From contig JAIPIM010000299.1 in the NCBI GenBank assembly GCA_021734725.1, forward strand, positions 1 to 5,043: 5,043 nucleotides of DNA. The letters run 5' to 3'. The translations under genes were made by a program, and so were the position numbers. Shown here piece by piece: positions 1 to 4,992 of this stretch. The DNA is from Minisyncoccota bacterium (GTDB lineage Bacteria; Verrucomicrobiota; Lentisphaeria; Oligosphaerales; MVZH01). Numbering within the stretch: the stretch's first letter is position 1; each line of letters begins with the position of its first letter. Below the pieces are notes generated by a model. That model had not been told where the DNA came from and searched no databases. It worked only from the letters and a program-made list of their open reading frames with translations.

Positions 1-822
1 CTCATGCAACTCCCCAAGGGAAGGTTCTGAAAACCCCACACGTCTACACCAGACAGCAAGCTCGGCAGACAGAATCTTTCCCGGAAAACTCTCCGGATGC
101 TTCGCCACAAAGCTCCGTATATACCCGCGAGCGTTCCGTGCCGTGTGCACCGCTGCCTCCGAGTTACCGCTTCGCCTGTAATGAAGGGCTTGATACAGTT
201 CCGCCAGACCCAGGTGAAAACATGCATCCACGTCGCCCGGATGCTCGTCATACCAATCGGAAAGAACTTCTCGAGCCTCAACCACGTCGTCTGAATCAGG
301 ATCCTCTTGTCGCTGAAATGCCAACTGGATTTGTGCGATGGCCGCAAATTTGGCCGCTACATCCGAGGGCGGTACGGAACCCGCAAGTGCCGCTGCTCTC
401 TCATGCAATCGCAACCAAAATGCCTGCAGCGATGTCGTACGCGCTACCTGGTAAACGTTCGTTAGATACCGCTCAACCACATCACCGTTGCCCGGATTCA
501 GCTTGGCAGCATACTCCAATAGATGCATGCCCTTGCCGGCATTCTCGGCGGCCTGCTCCAGTGTCCGCGCACGATAGTGTGTCACACACTCTGCCATACG
601 GAGAAGCAACGGAATCTGAGCATCGTCCTCGGACCCGCGCCACACCGCCGCCTGATAGAGCGCATAGGCTCGAGAATAGCGTCCCTGCTCAAACATCTCG
701 TCAGCACGCGTCACATAATAACCGTACGAGTGCCGCCACACCCACCACAATCCACCCGCTGTCCCCAGACACAGCAGGAGTACTAATGCGAAGACGGTTG
801 CCTTTTTAAACCTAAGTTTCAT
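1..822 (-). CDS. Membrane-anchored TPR-like protein, N-terminal part (runs off the left edge)
   Basis: The reverse strand is open from an ATG at 822 down to base 1 with no stop, giving 274 residues; the C-terminus is outside the window. The start MKLRFKK is basic and is followed by a hydrophobic segment at about residues 9-29 (FALVLLLCLG...WWVW), so a signal anchor or single N-terminal membrane helix is likely, with the rest outside the cytoplasm. Residues about 37-63 (YVTRADEMFEQGRYSRAYAL) have the look of a tetratricopeptide helix pair. Further helical stretches with TPR-like spacing occur near 95-125 and 180-215 (YDEHPGDVDACFHLGLAELY). TPR proteins of this build usually act as protein-interaction scaffolds; no catalytic motif is visible and no partner can be named. 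The ATG is preceded only by a weak AGCAGG. The start is chosen because it directly precedes the positive-then-hydrophobic anchor. Family-level call is good, function unknown. Confidence 0.85.
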   Translation of the reverse strand, partial: MKLRFKKATVFALVLLLCLGTAGGLWWVWRHSYGYYVTRADEMFEQGRYSRAYALYQAAVWRGSEDDAQIPLLLRMAECVTHYRARTLEQAAENAGKGMHLLEYAAKLNPGNGDVVERYLTNVYQVARTTSLQAFWLRLHERAAALAGSVPPSDVAAKFAAIAQIQLAFQRQEDPDSDDVVEAREVLSDWYDEHPGDVDACFHLGLAELYQALHYRRSGNSEAAVHTARNARGYIRSFVAKHPESFPGKILSAELAVWCRRVGFSEPSLGELHE

Positions 823-827
823 ACCTG

Positions 828-914
828 CTAAAACCCAAACATCAATTCCTCGATCCCATACAGCGGACGCTGATGGAGACCAATGCACACTTTGACACAA
901 CCAGAGCCACTCAT
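828..914 (-). CDS. Possible 28-residue small ORF just upstream of the TPR gene
   Basis: On the reverse strand an ATG at 914 opens a 28-codon frame beginning MSGSGCVKVCIGLHQRPL and ending at a TAG at 830-828, only five bases before the ATG of the TPR gene. That frame is free of stops for about 22 further codons upstream, but no ATG is available there. The tight spacing would suit translational coupling to the TPR gene, whose own ribosome site is poor. Against it, the ATG has no Shine-Dalgarno and would lie only four or five bases after the transcription start predicted from the promoter at 925-953. The sequence resembles no family I recognise. Chance is a real alternative. Confidence 0.18.
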   Translation of the reverse strand: MSGSGCVKVCIGLHQRPLYGIEELMFGF

Positions 915-924
915 GTTCGCCCGC

Positions 925-953
925 ACTATAGACTTGGACCTGCCTTTGTTCAA
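925..953 (-). promoter_or_regulatory. Candidate sigma70 promoter for the TPR gene
   Basis: Read leftward, TTGAAC at 953-948 (4/6 to TTGACA) and TATAGT at 930-925 (5/6 to TATAAT) are separated by exactly 17 bases. Transcription would begin near 918 and give a 5' leader of about 95 bases before the TPR ATG at 822. It is the best promoter-like match found in the window, but it rests on consensus reading alone. A second leftward candidate uses ATGCCA (1046-1041), an 18-base spacer and TATAGT (1022-1017). Confidence 0.42.
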
Positions 954-1073
954 TGGCCGATAACAGCCCCCGCGCTGGATCTATTCATCAACTTCAAAGA
1001 CTCAAAGATGCAAAACACTATAACCTAGTGGTGTTCGGCATGGCATCTGGTTAAGGTGCGTGGGTGTGTGAGT

Positions 1074-1103
1074 TTGGCATAACCGCATCGGCCACAGCAT
1101 TCT
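1074..1103 (+). promoter_or_regulatory. Weak candidate promoter for the leader ORF and Gfo/Idh-like operon
   Basis: TTGGCA at 1074-1079 matches the -35 consensus at five of six bases and is followed after 18 bases by CATTCT (1098-1103), a poor -10. Transcription from here would start about 20 bases before the ATG at 1132. An alternative is the good -10 hexamer TATAAC at 1019-1024, which lacks a convincing -35. Position fits better than sequence. Confidence 0.25.
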
Positions 1104-1104
1104 C

Positions 1105-1120
1105 AGAGCCTTAGAGCCTT
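1105..1120. repeat. 8-bp perfect tandem repeat AGAGCCTT x2
   Basis: AGAGCCTT occurs at 1105-1112 and again at 1113-1120, ending directly at the GGAGGTG ribosome site. It may be a replication-slippage duplication or a small binding site in the 5' leader. It is short enough to be incidental. Confidence 0.5.
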
Positions 1121-1126
1121 GGAGGT
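1121..1126 (+). promoter_or_regulatory. Strong Shine-Dalgarno of the 14-codon leader ORF
   Basis: GGAGGT lies five bases before the ATG at 1132, which is near-ideal sequence and spacing. It is the strongest ribosome site in the window, yet it does not serve the large gene, whose ATG is 77 bases further on. It therefore supports translation of the short ORF. Confidence 0.6.
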
Positions 1127-1131
1127 GAATA

Positions 1132-1176
1132 ATGCAAGCCAGGGTGTTGTCACTCGCGGCGATTCAGGTACATTAA
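1132..1176 (+). CDS. 14-residue leader-like ORF upstream of the Gfo/Idh-like gene
   Basis: An ATG at 1132 with the excellent ribosome site GGAGGT encodes MQARVLSLAAIQVH and stops at TAA 1174-1176. The frame is the same as that of the Gfo/Idh-like gene at 1204, with nine sense codons between the TAA and that gene's ATG. The peptide has no run of one amino acid, so classical amino-acid attenuation is not indicated. Possible roles are delivery of ribosomes for reinitiation at 1204, whose own site is weak, or the remnant of a longer N-terminus cut by a nonsense change. The known Gfo/Idh fold begins right at residue 3 of the 1204 start, which favours the leader view. Translation is plausible but unproven. 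Confidence 0.45.
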   Translation: MQARVLSLAAIQVH

Positions 1177-1203
1177 GAGCCGGATCAGCCGCGGAAAATT
1201 GCC

Positions 1204-2136
1204 ATGACCACACGTATCATAATTGTCGGCCACGGTGCTCAAGCCGAAACGTACTACAGTTCCTGTTCGCAAATACCGGGAAGCATCGTTCATCTTGTTG
1301 CCGGGACGACTTTTTCCGCGACCGATGCCGAGTCACTGCTGAACGGTCAGGCTGGCGACATCACCATGCTGGTGAACCTGCTGCCGTGGCCGACCATGAA
1401 GTCAGTGACCAGTGTCGCCGCTGAACAAGGGATCCCTCTCTTACTTGCGCCACCACCGGCAGAAACTCGCGAGGCCGCGACCCGTCTATTCCAGTGGTTG
1501 AAGCGTCATCAGGTACAGCATGCCGTCGCCCATCCTATGCACTTTCATCCGGGCATTGCACGAATGAAGGAGTCCGCATCAACAGGTGTTCTTGGTCCGC
1601 TCACACAGCTGGAGATTGTATACCAAAACGCCGCCCAGGATAATTTTCCGCTCTGTGTGCAGTCTTCCGTCCTGACGGATACCGGAGGATGGGTCCATTA
1701 CCACGCTATCGATCTGGCTTGCTGGCTCCTGGGCAGACCGCGGGGTGTACAAAGCTCGGAAACTCCACCAGGGCACCTGTGCATCGCCTACCCGAACAAC
1801 TGCACGGCTAACATTCGTATTGCCTCCGCCCCTGAAGGTACGTCCAATACCCTGGACGTCCAACTTAGCGGCGGCCACGGCACGATGCACTACAGCGGCC
1901 CCCATACTCCGACCAATGGATGCTCAGCTTGCCTGACCCAAACCCTAACCGTGGGTAACCGGAAACACACACGCAATTTGCCCGTCCCACGCTACGCCCC
2001 CTTAACCATCCAAGTTGGCTACCTGCTCCAACAGCTTAAACATCGCCAACCCATCGCCGCCCACAACCATGAAACGAGCCTGGATGTGCTGGGTTGCATA
2101 GACACTGTTCGCCAAACCGATCGATCCCATGGGTGA
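1204..2136 (+). CDS. Divergent Gfo/Idh/MocA-family oxidoreductase-like protein
   Basis: The 310-residue product begins MTTRIIIVGHGAQAE, a beta strand running into the glycine-rich turn of a Rossmann fold. Gfo/Idh/MocA enzymes are cytoplasmic NAD(P)-dependent oxidoreductases of sugars and cyclitols; substrates vary and cannot be read here. Family features in order: VAAEQGIPLLLA at about 71-82, where members have the strand leading to the EKP motif; VAHPMHFHPGIARMKE at 108-123, matching the usual R-F-x-P helix; STGVLGPL at 126-133; and GGWVHYHAIDLACWLLG at 161-177, matching the G-x-H-xx-D-xxx-WLxG segment. A C-terminal helix at about 270-305 is also typical. The catalytic Glu-Lys-Pro is replaced by Ala-Pro-Pro-Pro (82-85), and the acidic residue expected after strand 2 is not evident. 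At 310 residues it is slightly short for a family usually of about 330-370. It may therefore be catalytically altered or non-oxidoreductive. The ribosome site is only GGA nine bases upstream; the start is chosen because the fold begins immediately. Confidence 0.85.
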   Translation: MTTRIIIVGHGAQAETYYSSCSQIPGSIVHLVAGTTFSATDAESLLNGQAGDITMLVNLLPWPTMKSVTSVAAEQGIPLLLAPPPAETREAATRLFQWLKRHQVQHAVAHPMHFHPGIARMKESASTGVLGPLTQLEIVYQNAAQDNFPLCVQSSVLTDTGGWVHYHAIDLACWLLGRPRGVQSSETPPGHLCIAYPNNCTANIRIASAPEGTSNTLDVQLSGGHGTMHYSGPHTPTNGCSACLTQTLTVGNRKHTRNLPVPRYAPLTIQVGYLLQQLKHRQPIAAHNHETSLDVLGCIDTVRQTDRSHG

Positions 2137-2144
2137 TATGCTGT

Positions 2145-2780
2145 ATGGCGCCTATTTCTCATCTCCATCGGCAAATGTTGACGCCGGCACGCCTGGAGCG
2201 GTTCAAGGAAGTGGCCGCACGCCGTCTTGGCTGTTTAACCGTCATATTCGAGAACATCGGAGATCCTCACAACATCAATGCCTGCTTACGATCCGCGGAA
2301 GCCTTCGGACTTGCACGTGTGTTTGTGCTGTCCGATGAACCTTACAGACCCGTCGAAGGAGTCAGCATGTACGCCAACCGCTGGATAGAAGTGTCGCACC
2401 GGTCAGAACGTGAACCACTGATCGACGAACTGCGAAACGTCGGATTCTCCATTGTCGGCACCATGGCAAGCGACAACGCCGTTCCATTGCATGCGTTAGA
2501 ACTCCCGCCGAAAACCGCACTGGTAATGGGAAATGAAGCGCTTGGATTAAGTGCTGAACTCATCGACTGCTGTGACAGCTTGGTCACGATCCCCATGGCT
2601 GGGTTCACTCAAAGCCTAAATATATCCGCCGCCACGGCAATCTGCCTTGAGCAACTCGCCCGTGCATATCGTCAATGCAACCACGATGTCTTGATTTCCG
2701 GCAAGGAACAGGACGCGCTTGTCACCCAATGGTGCAATCGTGAAGTGCAGGCTAAGATGCGCAAAGCCGATGATAACTGA
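2145..2780 (+). CDS. trmH: TrmH/SpoU-family RNA 2'-O-ribose methyltransferase
   Basis: This 211-residue SPOUT-class enzyme transfers methyl from S-adenosylmethionine to a ribose 2'-OH; TrmH proper modifies G18 of tRNA. All three family motifs are clear: motif 1 NIGDPHNINACLRSAEAFG (37-55) with the conserved Asn and Arg49, motif 2 ALVMGNEALGLSAE (125-138), and motif 3 IPMAGFTQSLNISA (149-162) with the conserved Ser. Motifs 2 and 3 build the trefoil knot that binds the cofactor. The segment TPARLERFKEVAARR aligns well with the N-terminus I recall for E. coli TrmH (NPTRYARICEMLARR), and the size is close to that protein's roughly 229 residues, so tRNA is the likely substrate, though rRNA cannot be excluded. 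The ATG at 2145 lies eight bases after the stop of the Gfo/Idh-like gene and has GGGTGA upstream. The ATG at 2175 is an equally reasonable start by alignment. A longer frame from TTG 2094 overlaps the previous gene and is less likely. Probably co-transcribed with the upstream gene. Confidence 0.9.
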   Translation: MAPISHLHRQMLTPARLERFKEVAARRLGCLTVIFENIGDPHNINACLRSAEAFGLARVFVLSDEPYRPVEGVSMYANRWIEVSHRSEREPLIDELRNVGFSIVGTMASDNAVPLHALELPPKTALVMGNEALGLSAELIDCCDSLVTIPMAGFTQSLNISAATAICLEQLARAYRQCNHDVLISGKEQDALVTQWCNREVQAKMRKADDN

Positions 2781-2860
2781 GTTCCCCAAGAACAATTGAG
2801 TCTTGATCCGGTCAGAGTGCATCGTGTCGATCTTAAGCAAAAGGTAAGTACGCAAACGAA

Positions 2861-3310
2861 TTGCAGGACATGATTGAAAGCATCGGCCCGGACGTACTGC
2901 TGGTTGTGAGCCCTGCCAATCGCATCACCTCCTGCAACGCAAATATTCTGGCCGTGTTCGGCTATACTCGCTCAGAAGTCATGCATCAACCTACGGATTT
3001 CCTTTTCTCTTTCTCCCCCCTCCCCGTCCGTATGTCCCTAAGCTATCAGCACTTGAACTGGCGAGGGTTCCGCATACGACGCGGCGAAGGAATCAGAAAA
3101 AACAACACTGCCATCTATCTCGAAATCATCAGCGGCGAACTGCGGCGGCACCGGGGTACGGTCATGCTGATACGAGATATAACCAGCCGTAAACACGCCG
3201 AAGAAGAAATGTTGCGGACTCAACAGGAACTTGAACAGAACTACACCAGGCTTAAGCAACTGGAAGAAATGCGCAAAGGTCTTCGAACGCTTCGGACAAC
3301 TCTTGCCTAA
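2861..3310 (+). CDS. PAS-domain fragment (5' part of the broken histidine kinase)
   Basis: An open frame of 149 residues starts at TTG 2861, or more likely at ATG 2870 (146 residues). AAAAGGTAAG at about 2839-2848 is the only ribosome-site-like stretch. It carries a full-length PAS fold: DVLLVVSPANRITSCNANIL, then FGYTRSEVM, and the closing strand and linker VMLIRDITSRKHAEEEM, which is the usual PAS ending before a kinase core. PAS domains sense ligands, redox state or light; no cofactor residue can be assigned. A short coiled coil (RTQQELEQNYTRLKQLEEM) follows. The last ten or so residues after EEMRKG are out-of-frame sequence, and the frame ends at TAA 3308-3310. If still expressed, it would be a soluble lone PAS protein without kinase activity. 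Confidence 0.6.
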   Translation: MQDMIESIGPDVLLVVSPANRITSCNANILAVFGYTRSEVMHQPTDFLFSFSPLPVRMSLSYQHLNWRGFRIRRGEGIRKNNTAIYLEIISGELRRHRGTVMLIRDITSRKHAEEEMLRTQQELEQNYTRLKQLEEMRKGLRTLRTTLA

Positions 3311-3458
3311 GAAGTATTCCGCGGGCCTTGGACTCACCTTCTGCAAACTCGCGGTGGAAGCACACCAGGGGATGATCGGACTGCGAAGCAGAATCGGAGA
3401 AGGAAGTACATTCTGGTTTAAACTGCCAGCCGCAAATGCGGCACATGCACGGGTTTAA
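3271..3458 (+). pseudogene. Histidine-kinase ATPase C-terminal fragment (3' part of the broken kinase)
   Basis: In the third frame, from about 3276, the sequence reads KVFERFGQ (F box), SAGLGLTFCKLAVEAHQG (G2 box and following helix) and GEGSTFWFKLP (final strand), ending at a stop at 3456-3458. These are the last third of a HATPase_c domain. There is no in-frame ATG before it; the only upstream start is a TTG at 3231 lying inside the PAS reading frame, so independent translation is unlikely. It is in the right order and orientation to be the tail of the PAS protein upstream. Confidence 0.8.
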
Positions 3459-3490
3459 GAGCCATAACAACGCGACCTCCCCCAGTGCCC

Positions 3491-3560
3491 GCCTTGTACT
3501 TGATTCGTGCTTCGTTCGTCGTTCGGGAACCAAGGACCACAAACGAAGAACAAGGCTTGT
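3491..3560. repeat. Nested inverted repeat with TTCGT units between convergent genes
   Basis: GCCTTGT (3491-3497) pairs with ACAAGGC (3550-3556), and inside it CTTCGTT (3510-3516) pairs with AACGAAG (3542-3548); the two stems are one base apart on the right and twelve on the left. The left arm is a run of TTCGT-type words (TTCGTGCTTCGTTCGTCG, from 3504). The right end ACAAGGCTTGT (3550-3560) is itself an odd-centred palindrome. It sits between the kinase remnant and the stop of the leftward metalloenzyme gene. No T tract follows either side, so it is not a canonical terminator, although it could still fold in RNA. A dispersed REP-like intergenic repeat is a reasonable alternative. Confidence 0.55.
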
Positions 3561-3593
3561 AAATTCTGCATCTCGTAGACTCTGTTGCCCCTC

Positions 3594-4466
3594 CTACGTG
3601 AGGAGCCGGATAATACCCGGCGTCACATCGGCAATGGAATGAACGCTGTCCCGGAGGGGCTGCGCGCCACGGCCGAATGCACAGAACGGCACCTTATTGC
3701 GCGTATGCACTTTCCCCTCCTCCTCAATGTTGCCGTGATCACTCACCAGCAAGAGTAACTCCTGTTCGCCCCTGAGCCCCCCCATAAGAGCATCCAGGAA
3801 AATGTCGAACGAACGCAAGACACGTACCTTCTCTTCACGTGTTCCACGATGCCCCGCATGGTCCGAAAGAAAGAACTCAAACAGGGTGACGTCCACACTG
3901 TGCATGATCGCCAGCAGATGCTCCGCCGCTGTCTCCTCGGAAATGGTTGGCACATCGGGACAACCGTGGGCACGCAGCCACTGGCGCGTAAGATCGTGGT
4001 AAACAGCCCTTCCGTTTAGCATATCGGCGCCTGTCCGAGTTTCGCCGAATGCGGCATAGGTGGCCACTGTTGTCACCGAAGGCAACGAGTCAGGCAGACT
4101 CCTCTCCGGTCGCCGGGCATACGCATTGGCAAAGGTACAGGAAAGTCCGCGGGACAACAATTGAGAGAAAAGGTTGTGCTGTTCAATGATGACTCGCAGG
4201 TCCGCGGTCGGAAATCCCTGTATATGCCGCCCTGTTCGCGCAGGGGCATTCACACCGGTAAGTATTGCAGTCTGGCCCGTCGCACTCTGCGGTAGGCCAT
4301 CTACCCCCAGGGACGCGTCAACCGGTACGCAGTGTTGCGTGAACAAGCGGCGCAACGCCGGACATTCACCATAGACACTGTCCGCCAGCGGTTCGCGTGG
4401 CAGACCCAAGCCATCTACCATAACCAGTAACACATGCCTCGGCCTGCTTGCGCAATTGCCGGTCAT
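3594..4466 (-). CDS. Alkaline-phosphatase-superfamily metalloenzyme (iPGM/phosphopentomutase-like)
   Basis: The complete 290-residue protein carries the metal and nucleophile motifs of the superfamily that includes cofactor-independent phosphoglycerate mutase and phosphopentomutase. In order: LLVMVDGLGLP (13-23) with metal-ligand Asp18; GLPQSATGQTAILTG (57-71), the nucleophile loop with Ser61 or Thr63, comparable to the Ser loop of iPGM; RHIQGFPT (80-87); FFLSDHAGHRG (198-208) with Asp202, His203 and His206; VSDHGNIEE (241-249) with Asp243 and His244; and HTRNKVP (254-260) with His254. All expected ligand types are present, so it should be an active, probably two-metal, phosphoryl-transfer or hydrolase enzyme. 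It is far shorter than iPGM (about 510 residues) and lacks room for the inserted phosphotransferase domain, so mutase activity on phosphoglycerate should not be assumed. No signal peptide is seen, hence cytoplasmic. The ATG at 4466 has GAGGGG five bases upstream. The substrate is unknown. Confidence 0.88.
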   Translation of the reverse strand: MTGNCASRPRHVLLVMVDGLGLPREPLADSVYGECPALRRLFTQHCVPVDASLGVDGLPQSATGQTAILTGVNAPARTGRHIQGFPTADLRVIIEQHNLFSQLLSRGLSCTFANAYARRPERSLPDSLPSVTTVATYAAFGETRTGADMLNGRAVYHDLTRQWLRAHGCPDVPTISEETAAEHLLAIMHSVDVTLFEFFLSDHAGHRGTREEKVRVLRSFDIFLDALMGGLRGEQELLLLVSDHGNIEEEGKVHTRNKVPFCAFGRGAQPLRDSVHSIADVTPGIIRLLT

Positions 4467-4618
4467 AGGGCCCCTCGCCTAGTCTCGCATGAATTCGTCA
4501 CTTTTTGTATTACCTTAACAGTGTGTCCCACGGGGGGCCACTTCATAGCAATTGACCAAGCACAAGAGCAAGTTACCGCACGGATACCGTGCGTAAACCA
4601 ACATCCGCGTCTCATCCT
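4467..4618. other. Divergent spacer between the metalloenzyme gene and ylxP
   Basis: These 152 bases must carry promoters for both flanking genes unless ylxP is read from further away. Features seen are GAGGGG for the leftward gene (just right of 4466), TTGACC at 4552-4557 as a possible rightward -35 (5/6) without a good -10, and the hairpin at 4573-4596. No gene was recognised. Confidence 0.5.
4573..4596. promoter_or_regulatory. Compact hairpin/dyad just upstream of ylxP
   Basis: GCACGG (4578-4583) and CCGTGC (4587-4592) form a perfect 6-bp stem around the loop ATA. TTAC (4573-4576) pairs with GTAA (4593-4596) to extend it to 10 bp with one bulged C at 4577. It ends 22 bases before the ylxP ATG. 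No T tract follows, so intrinsic termination is unlikely; an operator dyad or a 5'-UTR structure is more plausible. Regulation is inferred from position only. Confidence 0.5.
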
Positions 4619-4900
4619 ATGATCATTGGTATACTTACTGTCGATATCGAGATTCCGAGCGCTTACTCACTGAAAGATAAGCGCAGGGTGCTGAACCGCA
4701 TCCGTTCGCGCGTTCGCCAAAAGTTCAATGTTGCAATCTCTGAAATTTCACAACAGAACATCTGGAACTACGCCTGCCTGGCAGCGGTCACTGTAAGCAG
4801 CCATCAACAACATGCCAACCGAGTGCTGAGCAAGGTACTGGAATTAATTGAGTTGCTGCCCGATTGCGAGGTCGCCGACGTGACCATGGAATTCCTCTAA
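4619..4900 (+). CDS. ylxP: DUF503/YlxP-family protein
   Basis: The 93-residue product begins MIIGILTVDIEIPSAYSLKDKRR and shows the family signature: a strand of the MxIGxLxVxI type, the SLKDKRR motif (17-23), FNVAISE (36-42), WNYACLAAVTVS (49-60) and a final EVADVTMEF strand. The length is normal for this family of about 90-100 residues. YlxP proteins are small cytoplasmic proteins usually encoded between infB and rbfA and linked to ribosome maturation by that context; the biochemical role is not well defined. Here the gene is divergent from a metalloenzyme gene and neither infB nor rbfA is visible, although the right neighbour is cut by the window edge. ATG 4619 is chosen because the family motif starts there. 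A longer frame from GTG 4589 runs through the hairpin and is unlikely. There is no clear Shine-Dalgarno. Confidence 0.85.
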   Translation: MIIGILTVDIEIPSAYSLKDKRRVLNRIRSRVRQKFNVAISEISQQNIWNYACLAAVTVSSHQQHANRVLSKVLELIELLPDCEVADVTMEFL

Positions 4901-4992
4901 GCCAATGCAGACCAGTCACTGAAGAATAACGCTATTACCGTCAACCCCGCAAGCCGAGGACTGGCGTGTTCGATTAATTTGGGCCCGGCAAG

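Larger units (their letters stand above)
823..1131. other. Divergent intergenic region between the TPR gene and the Gfo/Idh-like operon
   Basis: About 310 bases separate the start of the leftward TPR gene from the first rightward ORF. The region holds a leftward sigma70-like promoter (925-953), an AT-rich patch at about 1017-1024 with -10-like hexamers on both strands, a weak rightward promoter near 1074-1103, and an 8-bp tandem repeat next to the ribosome site at 1121. Three short ORFs overlap in the left half: plus 873-1028 (51 residues), plus 882-962 (26 residues) and minus 914-828 (28 residues). None has a good ribosome site and at most one could be real. No tRNA, structured RNA or terminator was recognised. 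Confidence 0.6.
2861..3458 (+). pseudogene. Decayed PAS-domain sensor histidine kinase (internal deletion plus frameshift)
   Basis: Two overlapping frames together give the two ends of one sensor kinase. The 5' part encodes a PAS domain and a coiled linker ending NYTRLKQLEEMRKG. The 3' part, one base out of frame, encodes KVFERFGQLLPKKYS-GLGLTFCKLAVEAH-GEGSTFWFKLP, the classical C-terminal end of a kinase ATPase domain. Everything expected between is absent: the HisKA helix pair with the phosphorylated His, the N box and the first glycine (D/G1) box. The join is at about 3268-3280, where EEMR of the linker runs straight into K-VFERF. From family architecture the missing piece is of the order of 450-600 bases (inference). 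The product cannot autophosphorylate, so the gene is almost certainly dead as a kinase. It begins 80 bases after trmH, and no response regulator gene is in the window. Confidence 0.85.

Noticed and set aside
138..809. A 223-codon open frame on the plus strand opposite the TPR gene
   Set aside because: Its product is Pro-, His- and Arg-rich with no recognisable fold, while the opposite strand encodes a membrane anchor followed by TPR-like helices throughout. It is an antisense shadow.
1132..1176. An amino-acid attenuation leader
   Set aside because: The 14-residue peptide has no repeated regulatory codon, and no terminator or antiterminator pair was found before 1204.
1119..1424. A 101-codon frame starting at TTG and overlapping the leader ORF and the Gfo/Idh-like gene
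   Set aside because: It is rich in Cys, Arg and His and has no family features, and its TTG lies immediately before the GGAGGT that should be a ribosome site. The Rossmann-fold frame at 1204 explains the region.
2094..2144. An upstream extension of TrmH from TTG 2094
   Set aside because: It would overlap the end of the Gfo/Idh-like gene by 43 bases, and the extra residues do not resemble the TrmH N-terminus. ATG 2145 or 2175 is favoured.
2781..2793. A GTTC/GAAC hairpin directly after trmH
   Set aside because: The stem is only 4 bp and no T tract follows, so it is too weak to call a terminator.
3231..3458. An independent 75-residue gene from TTG 3231
   Set aside because: The first 15 residues lie in the shadow of the PAS linker. 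The remainder is only the tail of a kinase ATPase domain, so it is treated as part of the broken kinase.
3491..3560. Rho-independent terminator for the leftward metalloenzyme gene
   Set aside because: The stems are interrupted and no T-rich tract follows on either strand.
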